Assembly: GCA_914767715.1 (NCBI GenBank)
Contig: OU612066.1
Span: 34,258,283 to 34,322,282, forward strand
DNA length: 64,000 bases
Direction: 5' to 3'
Origin: Membranipora membranacea
Taxonomy: Eukaryota > Bryozoa > Gymnolaemata > Cheilostomatida > Membraniporidae
Shown here one piece after another: positions 27,711 to 42,700 of the stretch. The notes under the pieces were generated by a model. That model did no database searches, was not told where the DNA came from, and was given only the letters and a program-made list of their open reading frames with translations. The position numbers and the translations under genes were made by a program. The stretch's first letter is position 1, and every line of letters starts with the position of its first letter.

Positions 27711-27760
27711 CTAGAGAAGGCCTCGAAACAGCGCTTGTCTCATAGTTTCTAGCTGATTAC
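27711..27760 (-). CDS. Tentative last exon of copy B
   Basis: After exon 51 (phase 1, donor GTAGCT) the best downstream candidate is an acceptor CACACAG at 27761-27767, followed by a short in-phase frame coding NQLETMRQALFRGLL after the split Gly and a TAG at 27711-27713. The polypyrimidine tract is weak, so the true terminal exon may be elsewhere between 26.7 and 28.2 kb. Confidence 0.3.
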
Positions 27761-30700
27761 CTGTGTGTTGTCCTATTGTAGCCTTCTCGGCAGCGCAATT
27801 TTTTGTTTGAAATTGGGAATACCACATCCAATAATACAGAAAAAACACACAGATCTCGAAGTTCATTGACAAAAATTAGCCAGTGCATAATGATATTATA
27901 CTTTGGCAAGCACTGGACAAACATAAACAAGATAAGACAATAATGGGAGTATTTTATGAAACATATGAGCCTAAAAGCAAAAACAACAACCATTAGGTCG
28001 CAGGGACAATTGTTAATGCTATCATTGATTTCACAAAGACTTTATGGCTTTAGCTCTTGTTATCTCATGTCCCGTGTCACCATTTCAACTACATTTACAT
28101 TGGATTATGTGGCTTTACTCTACAAAAATGTGGGATGCAACACAAATACAAATGTTAGCTGGTTGAGTGAATATCATTAATTAAGCTTTAGAGTTAGCTA
28201 CCTGCTGTGTGATTGAGCGTAATAGAAGGTCTTGATGGTCTGGTGATAATGCCATTATTCAGAGCAGAGGTCGTAGCAGAGCCTGGTGTTGCTACAGAGG
28301 GTATATTAGTTGTGACTGTATCAGTTAATGATGAATTAGATGGTAACATATGCTGCTGGTGTTTCGGTATGCATATAAACTGTCTAACACCACCTTCAAC
28401 TGAAGTCAAGATCCGAGTCGATTCTGTCTCACCTGTTGCGTTGTAAACATTATTATTATCACAATATCAATATTGTTTGGAGTTTTTTTAATATCTTTAT
28501 CACATCTTCAGTTTTCCCAAGTGAGATTTATCGTGAGAAAATGATTGTATGATGAGCAATGGTGAGTGACAATATCATACAACGCTGATTGAGGCTATAT
28601 CATTTCAGCACCCATTGCGAGGACATAGTTCGCTACACAGAACATTGAGGCCAATAGCTTATCTTACATCATTGATGTACAAGGTACAAATGTGGGTAAG
28701 TGTCACGCCCACTCCCGCCCTTGCACGGCCAATACACCGCCTATACCACGCACAACACATCGCACCTGATCGCCCATACCTCGCCCAAGGTTTAACTGCT
28801 GTGCAGTGTATGTGCAATGTGCCAACATGGCCCACCCTCGCCACTTGCTATGAATCGCCCTGGTCAGTCCTGACTTGTCCTCTTTCAAAATCATGAGAGT
28901 GCTTGCTCACTTTCGCACAGGCAATGCCCATCAAGGCTCAAGCTGTCTTCTTGTTGTTAACTTTTACATCTGCAAAATGCGAGGGTGGGCCGTGTTGGTA
29001 CATCGCACATTCACCGCACAGCAGTTAAACCTTGGGGAGGTATGGGTGATCAGGTGCGATGTGTTGTGCGTGGTATAGGCGGTGTATGTGCCATACTAGG
29101 GCGGGAGTGGGCGTGACCTGGGCGATGCGCACCCCCCCCCAAATGTGCTCCCTAGAGGCCTAAAGTAATCATAGACAGGAGGAAAAGTTTAAAATGTTTT
29201 ACAGGCATGGAATTTCAAAATTTATGGCTAGCTAGAAGTCACTCTACATCTTTAGTTTATATGAATTCCCACCTCAGTCAGCAGCACACTTTTTATAGTA
29301 TAAAAAGACTCTAGGTAATATCTACTCATCAAGGGTTATTGTAGATATACCAAATTTATTAACAATATCCTTGATTCTTACCTGAATGATTGACCATCAC
29401 ATACTCATATATGATTGTATCATGGAAAGGGCAAGCTGGGATAGGCTCGACGATCACAGGGGTTTTTAGCCGACTGAAGCTACAACCTATCCAGTAGGAC
29501 TTCAAAAACCTACAACACATACGAAAACGAGTACATGTACGTCATAAGGCCCTGCATGCAATAACTAGATCCTCAACTGAGTTTTCTGGTAGAACTTCTT
29601 GACAAAAACTAGCAAACATGGCACACAAACACCTTAAATATGCAGGCCATGGTCTTTATCTTAATTTTTGGTAATGTATATTCTGTATATTCACTACCTT
29701 TTCCAGAGGTGCATTGCTGGAAAAATAAGAATCATCTCCGCTTCATAAAACAGTTGCAGCTCAGCGGTAGTTACTCGATTGGCTTTAACTATGTGACCAA
29801 TGATATCTTGAGGCACATTGATCTACAACAGCAAATAGATTATTATAATGTCACATGTCAAATTTTAATATAAAGTACTTTTATCTCAATGGTTTACTAA
29901 AGATCTATATTGATCAAAAAAACCTTTTTGTACCCACTGCTACTTTCACAGTGACAATGGGAAAAAAGGCTTGCATTTTGAAACTTTCAAAAAGTTTTGA
30001 GTGGGCTGTTGATAGGGGTGGATAGATCCCGATTCCAATTTAGTCGGTTGTGTGGTTTTTTAGGCGCAAACATATTATGTCTAACAATTTTTCTGATTTT
30101 AAAATTTGTATGGTCAAACTTAGGGGAGACACTGAAATATTCATACCTGGGTCTTTGGGGGTACATCTGAGTCCAGAAATCTATCCACTATAGCTTTAGC
30201 CTTAGCTTTGGCGTAAATTAAATCATCCCTAGGTACCAGCCCCCGGCTCTCATTGGCTCGTACATTCCTCACTACACTGTAGTATCTATGACAACAAACA
30301 AAAGTTTGTTGAGGTAAAACAATATATCAAGGGATTCATATTATATCTCACCATCACAGTTCGCAGGTAAGAAAGAGATCGTATTCAGAAGAAATCCCTG
30401 TTGAAAGGGGAAAGTAAGGTGGATCATGTCCATTGAGACAGGCAGATTGTAAAGAAATTCAGTCAGGATAGTACATCTGTTTGGATATCAGGAGGAATTC
30501 ATGGTGACCTCACCTGGAACCCTCTAGTAAGAAGACTATATCATTAGGAATTTTCTGACCATCTCTCTCCATAGCCCTAGATTTAGGGGTGGCTGCACTA
30601 CTTATTATGGATGGTGGTATACTTCCCCGAGACACTGTTAATGTAAAGATACACTCACAGTGTACTCAATGTTATTGTTCTGGTTGTTGAATTATTAGCG

Positions 30701-33700
30701 ATTAGGGCCATGGTTTGAATGTGGGGCCAAGATCTAGTGACTGGGCCAAGGTTTGTTCAATATGTCAAGTTATTGTATCTTTATGAGTTTTACCAAAAAG
30801 GGCCAATTTTGTAATCGGCTCCAACGTTTCAATGTGAGGGAAGGATTCATATATCTGAGCCAACTTTTGTTGTACATGGCAAATATTTGTTGATTGGCCC
30901 AGTTTTTTAGTTATCTGGGGCAAGGTTTTTATATGGGACAAAGATTTAATTTTTTGGGCAGTCTTTTAATCTGGGCCACATTTTGTATTTGGGCAAAGTT
31001 TTGAATTCGACGTCACAGATTTAGTGTTTGGGCCAAGTGTGTGGGTCCATGTTTGAATGTGGCCAAGGATGGACAAGGCCATGTTTGATGAGGCCCAGTT
31101 TGGATTGGGTCCAGTTTAGATGAGACCTGGTTTGGATGAGGCCAGGTTTGGCTGAGGCCAAGTTTTGATGAGGCCAAGCTTGGTTGAGACCAAGTTTGGA
31201 TCTGGCCAAGTTTGGATCTGGCCAAGTTTGGATCTGGCCAAGTTTGGATCTGGCCAAGTTCGGATGAGGCCAAGTTTGGACAAGGCCAAGTTTGGAAGGG
31301 GCTTTATTGTGAAAAGTCTGCATATTTATTATTATACAGGCTGTTTTGAAAAATCCTAGAACGGTCGTAAGTAAAATTGTAGAGGAAAGCAGAATCCTAC
31401 AATTTGGCTATCTGCTACCAGCCCTGGAAACCAAATGCAATCGACAGAAGTGTAATCATCTCACGCGGTGTGTATGAGAGTTTCTTTGCTAGTGTAGGAG
31501 GTGCCAGTCCACTGCCTGCCTCACCTACTGTTATCCCTGTAGTAGAACAAGAACAATAGACTGTAGCGTCTTGTAGTGTCAGACCAAGATAACCCTGTTT
31601 TCAGTTCGACCAGCTACCATCAGGTCGATATAAGACTATCAGATCATGTGTCAATCTCAGGTTAAACTGTTTTCGAGCATGCTGTTCACGGAAACTGAAT
31701 AGTATTCTTTTTTAGCCAGTAGTAATATTTTTTATGTTTTATCTATATCTTTTCCTCTTTTTACACCAACCAAGCCAGATACTGACAATTTTTAATTTTT
31801 ACAACAATTTTTATTGCTCACGCTAAACAACATATTACTCTGTAATGAGTCAGTAATAATACAATCAATCAATGCATAATGACTATACACAGACCACAGT
31901 ATTATATTGCCATGCATCTTACTATGTTGTAGTCAGGTGACATTATTTTGTATTCAAAATTCCGCTGTGGGTAAATTATGAAAATCGCTGTCCCTTTCTC
32001 AAGTATGAGGAAGACTCTCCACTTAATAGCTAATATGTAATTATATTTTCATTGTCAGGAGGGGTGTGTTCAATACCATAATTCTTCGTCCAATAGCATT
32101 TTGTGGAGAAATTCAGACTTTAGAGTGACATCAATTCTAAATAAGCGGCAATTTATTGGGCTTGTGCAGTACAGTCAACACCATTGTATAGCTTATGTAT
32201 TGTATGCTTATTGTATAGCAATGTCTAACGAATTACATGAACTTTTCGGTGAAGAGCTTTGCGTTTTTTTACTATAAAATGTTCTAATATGTATGCATTC
32301 TTTAAAACAGCTATAATGCAGGACAATATACCAGTATCAGCTGATGTAGATTTAGCATGAGGCATAATGCTATAAAAGAGCTACAGTGGCCATCGATAGC
32401 CATCCCTACAATGGACTCAATCATTTATAGAGAGTTCTTGGACGGTCTTCAAGAGCCTACGATATGTTTTCTCCCTGGAAAGGATGAACCAGTATAACTC
32501 ACTTGACAATGCTGAACTGGGTATAATCATTTGAGCACTCGGGTTAATCCTCTCAGTATCATGCTTTATGAACTCTAAGAACCTCCGCCTAAGCTGCCTA
32601 TCCTTGATGCCTCTGTAAAAATCTATCAAAGTCCATGAAATTCTTCTCCAGCTTGTAAGAACCTGCAGCAAAAATAAGGATGGAATTAAACCAGCAGCTT
32701 TATCCAGATCCGAGGAAATGGTCTAGCCTACTTTATTGAGAATTTTCAAGCTGTACCAGGCTTTCTATGCACTTTATCTGTATTTTATTCAATTGCAAAA
32801 TACACATCTTTGAGTTTGGGGCAACACAACTGTTTTTTGATGATTTGGTCTGCTGTTCAATCTTTCACTTTCTGGATACAGGATGTGTCACAGTAGTCAT
32901 CTGACATCAGATTCTCTTATAGCCATACAGATCAACACAAGTTGTACAATCTTAAAGCTCCACTCCACTTATCCTACTAGAATAGACAATCTATCTAATG
33001 CTGAAAATCCAGTTTAACTCAATTCCGATTTACCTTACCGCATTTCCGTTTCTAGATCCAGTCCTTTCTTTTACTTCATCTTCAAATGTATCTTTGAATG
33101 GATTAAACCTGTTAAGAGTCAAATATCAATATCACTGATTACGCGTATTACCTTCGATATATATGATAATGATATGATAATGAAGCCATAATACCCTTAT
33201 ATTTATATTATCACCGTGTAATGCATACATTTCTGATCACAAATATTTGAGTTGGTCCAAGTCTATGTTTTATTTTCCCTAGAGGAGGTATATTAATCAT
33301 AGTTTGGTCAGCTGGTGGTGATTTAAAGCTTGACAGCATCAATATTTTGCTAGCTGAGGCGAGATCAACTATTAAATAATGATGTTGAGAGATAGGTAGG
33401 CTTTATAATAAAGTCTACATGTTGAGTAAAATGCTGGTTAGCCATTAATTACCTGTCTACGATATGGAAAACTTCTGCGATATGGCAAACTTATGTGAAT
33501 ACATGACTTCTCTAGGGTATATGATATTCATCTATATCATAGCCAGCAAAACTTTAATATACCAACCAGTGTGAGGCGAGGTGTTGGAAGACGACCCCCA
33601 TCACAAGATCAGTCTGAGCTCCACTCATCTTCTCTGATCTGATAATAGCCTTGAATGATGGGTCATCTATTTTATATCTCTCCACTGTGTAATAAGAAAG

Positions 33701-36700
33701 TCAAGATCAAAACTAAAATAATATATAGACATGTTACATTGTATCAAATAATACAATTTTCTAGTATAAATCTGTCAAAGTTTGGACAATGCATTTAACC
33801 TGATCTCTTTTTAAATTTGAGGATATTTGAGGATATATTCATCCTCCAATTTGACACGGCTAAAAATGAATCATCAACATAGATATATCTCCCCAACCAT
33901 GGTTCATCAATTACATGATAATACACAAGTGAGAAAAAAAATACACGTCATGAACTGTTTGTCAGGCTTTTTCCACAGCATGAATCAATTTAATGCAGCT
34001 TGATCCGCTCCCTATTCAAAGTTGACAGCACATTTCTTACTTTGTCGGTTGAAGTAATGTGACTCCTGCTCATCTGCAAAAACAAATTTACAAATGTTGA
34101 TGCATCACATTTGAGGGAGAGGATGACACCCCAAGTCATTTTGTTTCACAATCTCTCATTCAAAACTATACCAAGGATCTTCAACCAAATTGAAATGAAA
34201 GGAAAGCTGTTTAGACTGTGGTTATAAAATTAAGGTAAATCGATAAACATATAGTAGAAGTGATGACGTTAGTGGAACGCTAGGTTGCAACACTTTGACA
34301 TTCCTGGGTGTAACATGGTCTTCTGTTGGTAGATGGCCTTATTATCTGCATTATAAATGCAAAAGCTCAATGTCAAAGATATTTCTTTGGCTTGTTTAAT
34401 ACTAACTTGCTTGTCGTCGGAAGTGTGAATTGTTCACAAGTTCCAGTTTCATCTTTTTGGCGTTTCTGTTTTTTATCGTCATTTTCATGTCGTTACAATC
34501 TATCCAAAGTTTAAGAGGCCAATCTGAATGACTGTATTCCAGAAACTTGAGAAAGAATTCCCGATATATGGGATCGTTCAGAACGCTGTATAGAGATCTA
34601 AAATTGAGAATAAAATGGTTCAAAGATGATTAAATCACCAGCGGAAAGGAATAAAGCCGATCTAACTCATAACAAAATTTTTATTTTAGGATGCATTGTG
34701 GAGGAACAGGTGATTAGTTACGATTTGTTACAATGTTTACTTACAGAGGGCGCTTTTTTGGCCTTTCTATACATCTTCCATTCTTATGGATCGGCTCAAG
34801 ATATTGTAGAATCTTTTGTCTTGTTGATGTTCTTGGAGTACCAAGCTTCCTAGAAAAAACACATTGGATATGTTCAACGATGTGCAGGGCCGTAGTTCTA
34901 GGTGAGGCAGGGAGGCCTAAAAACACTCTGATTGAATCATCCATGTCAGAATCAGCGCCTCTTAGATTTCCATTTACATACTCGTGCCTATTTATAGTCT
35001 CGATACCCTGTGATACCGTGTGAGAAACCTTGATGCTGCTTGTATTTTTTTGTTCCAGTGTCAGTACGGGTCAAAAGACTGGATTATATTGGGGCACAGG
35101 TGATTTTGAGGTCGGATGCTCTTCCATACACCACCGTGATCCGCCGGGAATCGAACACAGGACCTCTCGATTGACAGACCCATGCCTTACCCGTTGCACC
35201 ACGACCGCTTCCATTTCCTTACTATATGGCTTAAATTGCTCGGGTAGGAGGTTACTGGTGATGCTTCGGACTTCTCAGACTTTAGCCTCTCCTACCACTT
35301 TTTCTAAACTACGGCCCTGATGTGTATTGTAAGGTTGCTGCTTGCATAGTTCTCTGACTACAGAATATAGCTTTCCGATCAACCAATGGTCATCAATCAA
35401 CTAAACACATCCACCAATCAAATATATTGTTTCTTATATGCACACTGCATAACTTCCATAGAAAGATGGATTTTTCTACTCACCTTTTCATGTGAGCATC
35501 TGAAGGTCGTGTTCTATGTAATGAGTCAGATCTCTTATGTGTCCTATTAGAAAATAAAGCTGTTTTATCTTAGTTTAGTATAATATAGACACGAAAAACC
35601 TACTCTGAGCAGATTGAGAACCTACACCCTAATAGCTGTAGATACTGAGTTTCAACTATCTATCAACAATCTATTGGTAACACTGTGAAAACAAGCTACG
35701 AGTAATGCCGGTACATACCATTTCCATGTATGCAATTAACTTATCAGCAGTTGAGTTATCTAACAGTTACACATACACAAACATTACCTATGAAATCCTG
35801 GTGTTGTGATATCATCATCCCTCTCTTCATAACCAATGTCAGATCTGGCTATTCTCAGCTCCTTGACTGGTTTCTGTTGATCTACACAAATCATATGTCT
35901 GACTGAATCTACAGATTATGAATGATATTGATCAACTGCACTGGATTTTTTTACGCTTGCCGGGTTGTCTTTTTTAGAATTTTTAGCATTTAAGAGACTA
36001 GACTAAACTGTACTAGTAAAAAAGTTGTTCCTGCCCTTAAAATCGTTTGACTGTATATGTTAAAACTTGAATAGCAGCCAATGGGAAGTTCACTTTCCAG
36101 ATGTTTCCTAAACATTATCAATCTCACTCCTACTACAATATAATCCTTTTTAAGACCTCACTTTGCTTTTTTAATATAATACTATCAGTTTATAATTTGA
36201 AAATAGTGTTTGATTTTTGCAACAAGAGATTTCAAACTATACCACAGCATATTGGTGTCATACCAGCTACTATCTGAACATGTTAATCCCACCTGGCAAA
36301 GTTTTTTCTTTAGAATCTTTCTTGGAATGGTTCAATAGGACTGTCATGCTTCCTTTTTCTTTCTCCGACTTGTCGATATGGATATCTGACGTGTTGCTTA
36401 GGTCTACAAGCGTAGGAAAAATCACAGAGATATTGAGATGAAACGATTAGGAATATTGACAAACAGCCTCTTGAGCGAGGCCTAAGTTAGTGACCTCAAC
36501 CCTCAGATTAATGACTGGTAGTTCTGCTATTCAGTATATCACGGTTGCTGTGTGGTAACACATGTTGATACAAGTCAGTCTGATATTCACCTATACAATC
36601 TAACATGAACTCAGTCACTACATATTATTGTAGCTAAGGAAAAATGTACACTGCTGCGCAATATGTTGCGAACCAAGATAGCTCCCAAATCCTGCTATGC

Positions 36701-39700
36701 TATGCTATGCTATGCTACGCTATGTTTATTTTGCTGTTTGGTCAGTAACAACTATCAAGTACTCCCTAGTACGTACAACCAAAGGAAGTTTTCTCAATTG
36801 TTTGAATGAATGTCAATGACAACTGAGATATAGATTGTGGCTTAAATACTGCGAGAACTATCTTAACTGAGAGTAGTGGAAACTTCACAAATTCGAGGGA
36901 AACTACCCTATACATGACTATTGGTAAGGACAAGATTTCTTGATTCGAGGGATGAGATAATGTTGTGTTCTCCTATTTAGAGAAAGATCCCTACTATCTC
37001 AGCTCTGTGTAGGTTGCTTTTATCCAACCTGATTCATTCGCCCTTTTGGGTGAAGAAAATTTAAATGCACTGAACATGAAAACTGCATATGTCAGGTCAG
37101 GAGGATTCCTGCTATCGGTAACATGTAGCGCGTTACAACCTCTCTCAGGTCGAGATGTCGGCGACTCAACTGGCAAACCATCTGGTCTGTCAGATGAAGA
37201 GGGTGATCTGATCAACCTGGTGGAACAAAAACAAAATCTGTTTAAAGGCTTGTGGTGGGCCATTTCAGAAAGGAGTGTACGGCACCCTCAACAGCGGAGC
37301 CAATAAACAGGTTTACCGGTCAACAACTGCAGCTTGCATTGAGTCATGACACGTCTCGGCTTGTCCTTGCCTGTCATAGTACACTCTTGTGTATGCCGAG
37401 AGAGTGAATCTAGAAGAGCAAGGACTAGTTTTACTTCAAACCCTGCTGGAAACAGCTCTTGCACGCAGTTCTATGAAAATGGTCAGGAGAATAGATAACC
37501 ATGCCGGATCGAACGCCGCCCGGACAAACAGGGTTCGCGCTGATCATCTCCCGCTCCGGATGACAGTGGAAAATCATCTAGGACGCAAGAAACAACTGCA
37601 CCTTGCAGAGTGAAATGTAAGGACCTTGATGGATAGGACTACATCAAGTAGACCTGAGCGACAGGCTGCCCTGATTGCAAAGAACTCAGTAGATATAGAG
37701 TGGACATAGCTGCACTCAGTGAAACTCGCTTGGCGTGCTACAACAGTCTAGTAGATTGTGGATATACATTCTTCTTGAGTGGCAAGAGTGAAGAAAAGAA
37801 AGCAGAATTACTTGTAGAAATAGATTCAAATAATACCATACCTGGATGACAGGCTAGTTGAAAGGCAGCTTTTATGGTACTAGTATCAACAGATATGAGA
37901 CCTGTTTCTTTCGTAGGCAGAATAGCAACTGGAGGACTGAATGGCCTTTTCCCTGATAGTTTATGTCCATGCTGTTCTGCCTTAAAGTAAGTTTCGAACC
38001 GATTGTTATCTCCTAAATAATCAAAATAACATCGAAATAATATCACCTTGTGGGAAAACCTGGTGAATTGATATGTTTGAGGTCTTAGAGAACGCAGCCG
38101 ACTATCATAATTTACTCCTCAATAGATCAACCAGATAAGTGAGATATTTCATTATCAGTTTAATTCACCAACAAGTTTCATCACTCTTTGAAGGAATTCA
38201 CCAATCTACCAATGCATAAATCATGGAACATTCCACCTCACCTTGCATTGTGAGAGCGTCTTTATCAGCTGATAACTCGATTTGAAATGACTCGGTGGCC
38301 ATGTCTTTCGACGTTTTAGGTCTTATCGGAGGGAGGCGGCTGTCATTGGCCTGACACTGTACTTTCGTAAAGACTCGGTCAGATTTGTTTGCACCAGGAT
38401 CAAATCTTATAGCATCAACCATGGCATGCATCTCAGTCAGCCTCTGAATAGTGAACAATATAAGTAAGGTAAAATCATGATTTGCATGCATTGAAACCAT
38501 AAATATTGGAGTGTGTATATTGAATTCACTGTTCCGAATCCACATTTAGTATGGTTTCAGCCTTTTACAAAAGCTATCAGCATTTTGAGTTGAGCAGGCA
38601 GTGACATTGATATTTTGATTGGACCTTTAGTAACAAAATTTGATCCCCGAAAAAAACAGTCACACAATAGCTTCAGAGACTGAAGTTTAGCAGAATACTG
38701 ATGCCTGATACATCAATAATTCACTTTGAGTACAGCTATTATGGATCATTTACCAAAAATTGATTGAAGTTGACTTTGTCAAATTTGATGTAGGATTTCC
38801 ACAGTGATCTGCAGTGCTCTATAGCCGCATCCTGACAGTACTTAAGTATCTCCTCACCCTCATCAAGCTGTAGAGCGTAGATCAACAAATTTCTCACTTC
38901 ATCACTCAAACCTTCCACTCGCTTTTGACTTGTTGGCAACAAGTAATTTACTATCAAATCTTTAGCCGCTCTCATCCTGCAATAAAAGGGGGTATGAATG
39001 TTAGGACTAAGCCTTACTCAATCATGTTAAGCCAAGCCAGTGCAATTTGAAAGGAGATAAAGCAAATGCCATATTCTAAGAATATAATGTTCTTCTGAAC
39101 GTTTGATTGAGCTATCATCACAGAGCACTAACAAGTTGTAGGTAGTTCAAGATTGTTTTGAGATTGTGAAATCCTGTAGAATTACCGTAGTTTTCTGCAT
39201 AGGTACATAAAAAGACTTTGTCAACTCACTCAAGTGGGATTCATAATACTGCACGCCACTTTAATCTCAATATCAATATATTATCCATATCGCTCAATTT
39301 AAGGTAAATTAATGAACCCGATATTTTGCTTGCTAGCTATATTTATGGCTACTACATGGTCTATGATCGGCAATGGAAAAGTGGCAGAAAATATCTTCCG
39401 AAAGGAAAATAAACAAAACCTTGACATGGCTTAGTTAAAGATAGTCATAAACCATAATGGTCATACATTCATCCATTCAGAAATATTGGATCTTACAAAG
39501 CAAATCAGAGAATCAGAATCAGAATCAGAACTTTTAATTATCAGAGTGCAAAGCCTTTAGCCTGCATGTTATTTAGGAGTTTTATTGTATCCATTCTAAC
39601 CTACTGCATACCTATTTTGTTCACAAGTATTTATTTACGAGACAAGAAAGCTCTGAGAAAGTTTTTTAAGCAGGGCGACAGACTAGGTCTTGATATTGGG

Positions 39701-42700
39701 GACCTAGATTCTGTCATATCGAAATGAACAAAGAACCTGGCCCTGCAGATTATACATGATGACGAACATTTTTTAAACAATTTCCTTGAGAAACTCCCCT
39801 CAGGCAGATATCGCAGCCTTAAATACAGAACTGCCTGGGGAGTCAGACTTTACTTTACTCATTTTGTTTATGTTTCCTTTTGGTATTCCCTACTCATGTA
39901 ACAGCATAAACACTCTCAGCATACCTAATGTTTGTGACAAAACAAACCAACCAACCAACAAAGGTGATTAGATCATTAGGCAGCCTTTGAACATCTATAG
40001 TAATTGAATTACATGCTTATTTTAATGTACCTGAGTTGATCTGTAAGTTTTCCTTTTTTTTTATTGCTGCTGAGGTATAAATCCGCATCTTGCCAGAACA
40101 TGAATGTGTTTAGCTTCTGTACCACATTACGGGCCTGCAGATATTTGAGGAATGGCGCCCCAGCGTACCGATCTGATTTTACACTCAGTATGTAAATCTG
40201 ATGCTGCACTCTGTATGAATCCGGGTTGACTGTATCATATCCCTACAATGTTGACGAAATCAGATGATTATCCGTTGGGAACAGGCACACTAAAGATAAT
40301 GTGAGAATAGGTCACACCAAACGATTACAAAATGTAGCTCAAGTTAACACAAAATGATTGCCATTATTGTCACTGGTAATGTTGGTGTTTCAGCATCACT
40401 ATGTACAAACCTGGATGATATAGTTCCTGATGGTGAAGTTAGGAGCTGCTGGATACATTACTTTATTGATGTGAGTAGTACCAGGAACTACATGAAGGGT
40501 GTCACCTGCAGACTTTCTCAGTTTGGTACATTCCGCTATGTCTAACTGTAACCTGCTTGTGTCCAAAGGCCCAAGTGTTACAGTACAGTTCACATATGCG
40601 CTGACTGTAAATTGATAAAGAGCAGCTGTTATGAATAAAGGCAGTCTGTCTTTTTCATAGACAAAATCAAGTTTAAGACTTTTCATTTTCTCACTTTTAT
40701 CATCTACGAACAGCTGGCCAATTGAAAAAAAATCGAATAAGCGATAATTACCTTGTTTAGTCAGTTTATCTTCTTTGGGATTGTCTGGCCTATAAAATTG
40801 AAAACATGGGAACAAGATGCAAGCATTGCCAAAACATCATATGTTGTGCACACACCAAGAACACCAATGCGTTAATGATCATTGTGCGTCCAAATACCAC
40901 AGTAATATATTCCATAGGATGAACATTTCCCAAAGAATGTATACTTTTTATAGTTTTATAATCAGCTTTTCAGTAAAGTCTTCTGTAGTTAACTTACATT
41001 GGTGATAGTTTGGTTTCATGAATATCAGGAAGTTTGCCACTCAGTGATTTGGTAGGCTTCCATTGGCGATATTTCGGAAAGGTCTTGGGAATTTTATATA
41101 TCGCATATCTTGCTGACTGAGTTCTTTCCGCATGCCTTAAAAGCAACGGTGCAAATATTAATATTATTATATAACAGTCATCTTCATTATTATATTATTA
41201 TAATATTAATCTCTTACCATAATATATTATTATTATGTAGTAGCTAGTTGCCTACTTGTTGTTACTCTTGTCTTTACTTATAATTATGCAATTACAATGT
41301 CAAGATAACTGATTCTTACTCAGCATGTCTGGTAGGAGATACATTAGAAGTCCTGCTCTGTAAATCACCCAGCAGACTGTCAGTTGGGTGGAGTTGTGTC
41401 ATCTCGGACAGTTGCTCTTTGTTCTGTGTTTGTTTACGAGAAGCCTTTATGCCTTTAACCATGACCTTCAGCTTTGCCGTGTCTGTGTCTGTGTTTGTGT
41501 CTGTGAGACCATCCATTGATTGGTGATTGGTGTCAGCAGTTATCTTTCCTGTGTTCAATGAGTCAGAAAAAGCAAAATGATTCATGAAACATAAACATGA
41601 TCATCAAATAGACACATAGTCTGCAAGGGTTTGGGTAGCAAAATCACAATGAAGTTGCGGCATTACATCATCAATCACAGGGACCTATGACGGTTGCATA
41701 TTGAGCTTCCACAGTTTTTGCACTAGACTATGACACTCCTACCATAGAAACAAGCTGTCGATATAGGAACAGGTTCAAACCTTGAGTGTTGAGGCCATTG
41801 AAGGTTATTGTGACGCTGCCGCTTCTAGGGCTAGGAGTTATTTCCTTCTTAGATAGGGTTGCTTCAGATTTACTTTTATCATGAGCTGCATGCAGACTAA
41901 TGTTTGATTTTTCTTTTAGATTTTCTTGCTCTTGTTCAGGCATGACATCCTTTCTATCAAGCGTAGCCACATCCTTATTCTGTAAATTAAATAAATGATA
42001 GCAGAGATACTTGTACATCATGTACCAGTGTTTATCTATAAACTTCAGTTTGTTTCCCTCTACTGTGGACACAAGCCATCTGGTGGCATTCCTTGGTGTT
42101 TACTGAAAGAACACAGCCACAGAGACACAACCGAGCCACTGCATGATGCATAACCATGATAATTGTAAAAATATGCTCTATAGACCAGACCATAAATTCA
42201 GTTAGCACAACTGTCAATTTGCAACCTACCTGCTCACTACTTCTCTTACTCCTTGATTGTACTGATTTAGTTGAAGAAGTCCTTTTTCCTTTACTTCTTT
42301 TCTTCTTCTGTATTCCAGGTATTTCTTCACTTGCTGATTTACCAAGTTCATTTTGCTTTTGTTCCTCTGTAAAGATAAACATAGTAACATCATTGCACTA
42401 GCCACTAAGACTAGCCAGTCAAAACGGGTAACTGTAAATTGCTGAACAGGCTGAACAGACTGAACAGCTGAACAGAATTTCTCAGACTACTATTTGTTTG
42501 ATTCTTTACATGATTGGCTAATTTTGCATAAGCATGGACAATTCTTTATATTCTTCTCATTAAATTAATTATTTTAAGTTTGCATTCACCTTGGTTTCTT
42601 TCAATTTTATTCACAGTAAATTTTTCGTCGTTACACTACTAGTGAATGGATGGAAAGTAGCCCCCCTCCCCCAAAGCTTGTTAAGACTGGCTAGATGGAA

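Noticed and set aside
28659-29078. Two similar open frames on opposite strands
   Set aside because: They are the two arms of the inverted repeat at 28,702-29,117 read from each strand; no protein family is recognisable.
31013-31323. Open frames with a 16-residue Trp/Pro repeat
   Set aside because: They are translation of a 16-bp minisatellite, open because three units equal 48 bp.
32417-32460. TGA after exon 46 as the true end of copy B
   Set aside because: Downstream exons 47-50 supply the second half of an RGS domain in correct phase, so the main transcript most likely continues; a short isoform remains possible.
37046-37306. Plus-strand open frame of 86 codons
   Set aside because: No family likeness; it probably belongs to the 5' part of the adjacent LINE fragment, and a separate gene is not supported.
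42426-42489. Clustered CTGAACA repeats as a CRISPR-like or enhancer array
   Set aside because: The units lie inside the terminal inverted repeat of a MITE and have no regular spacers.
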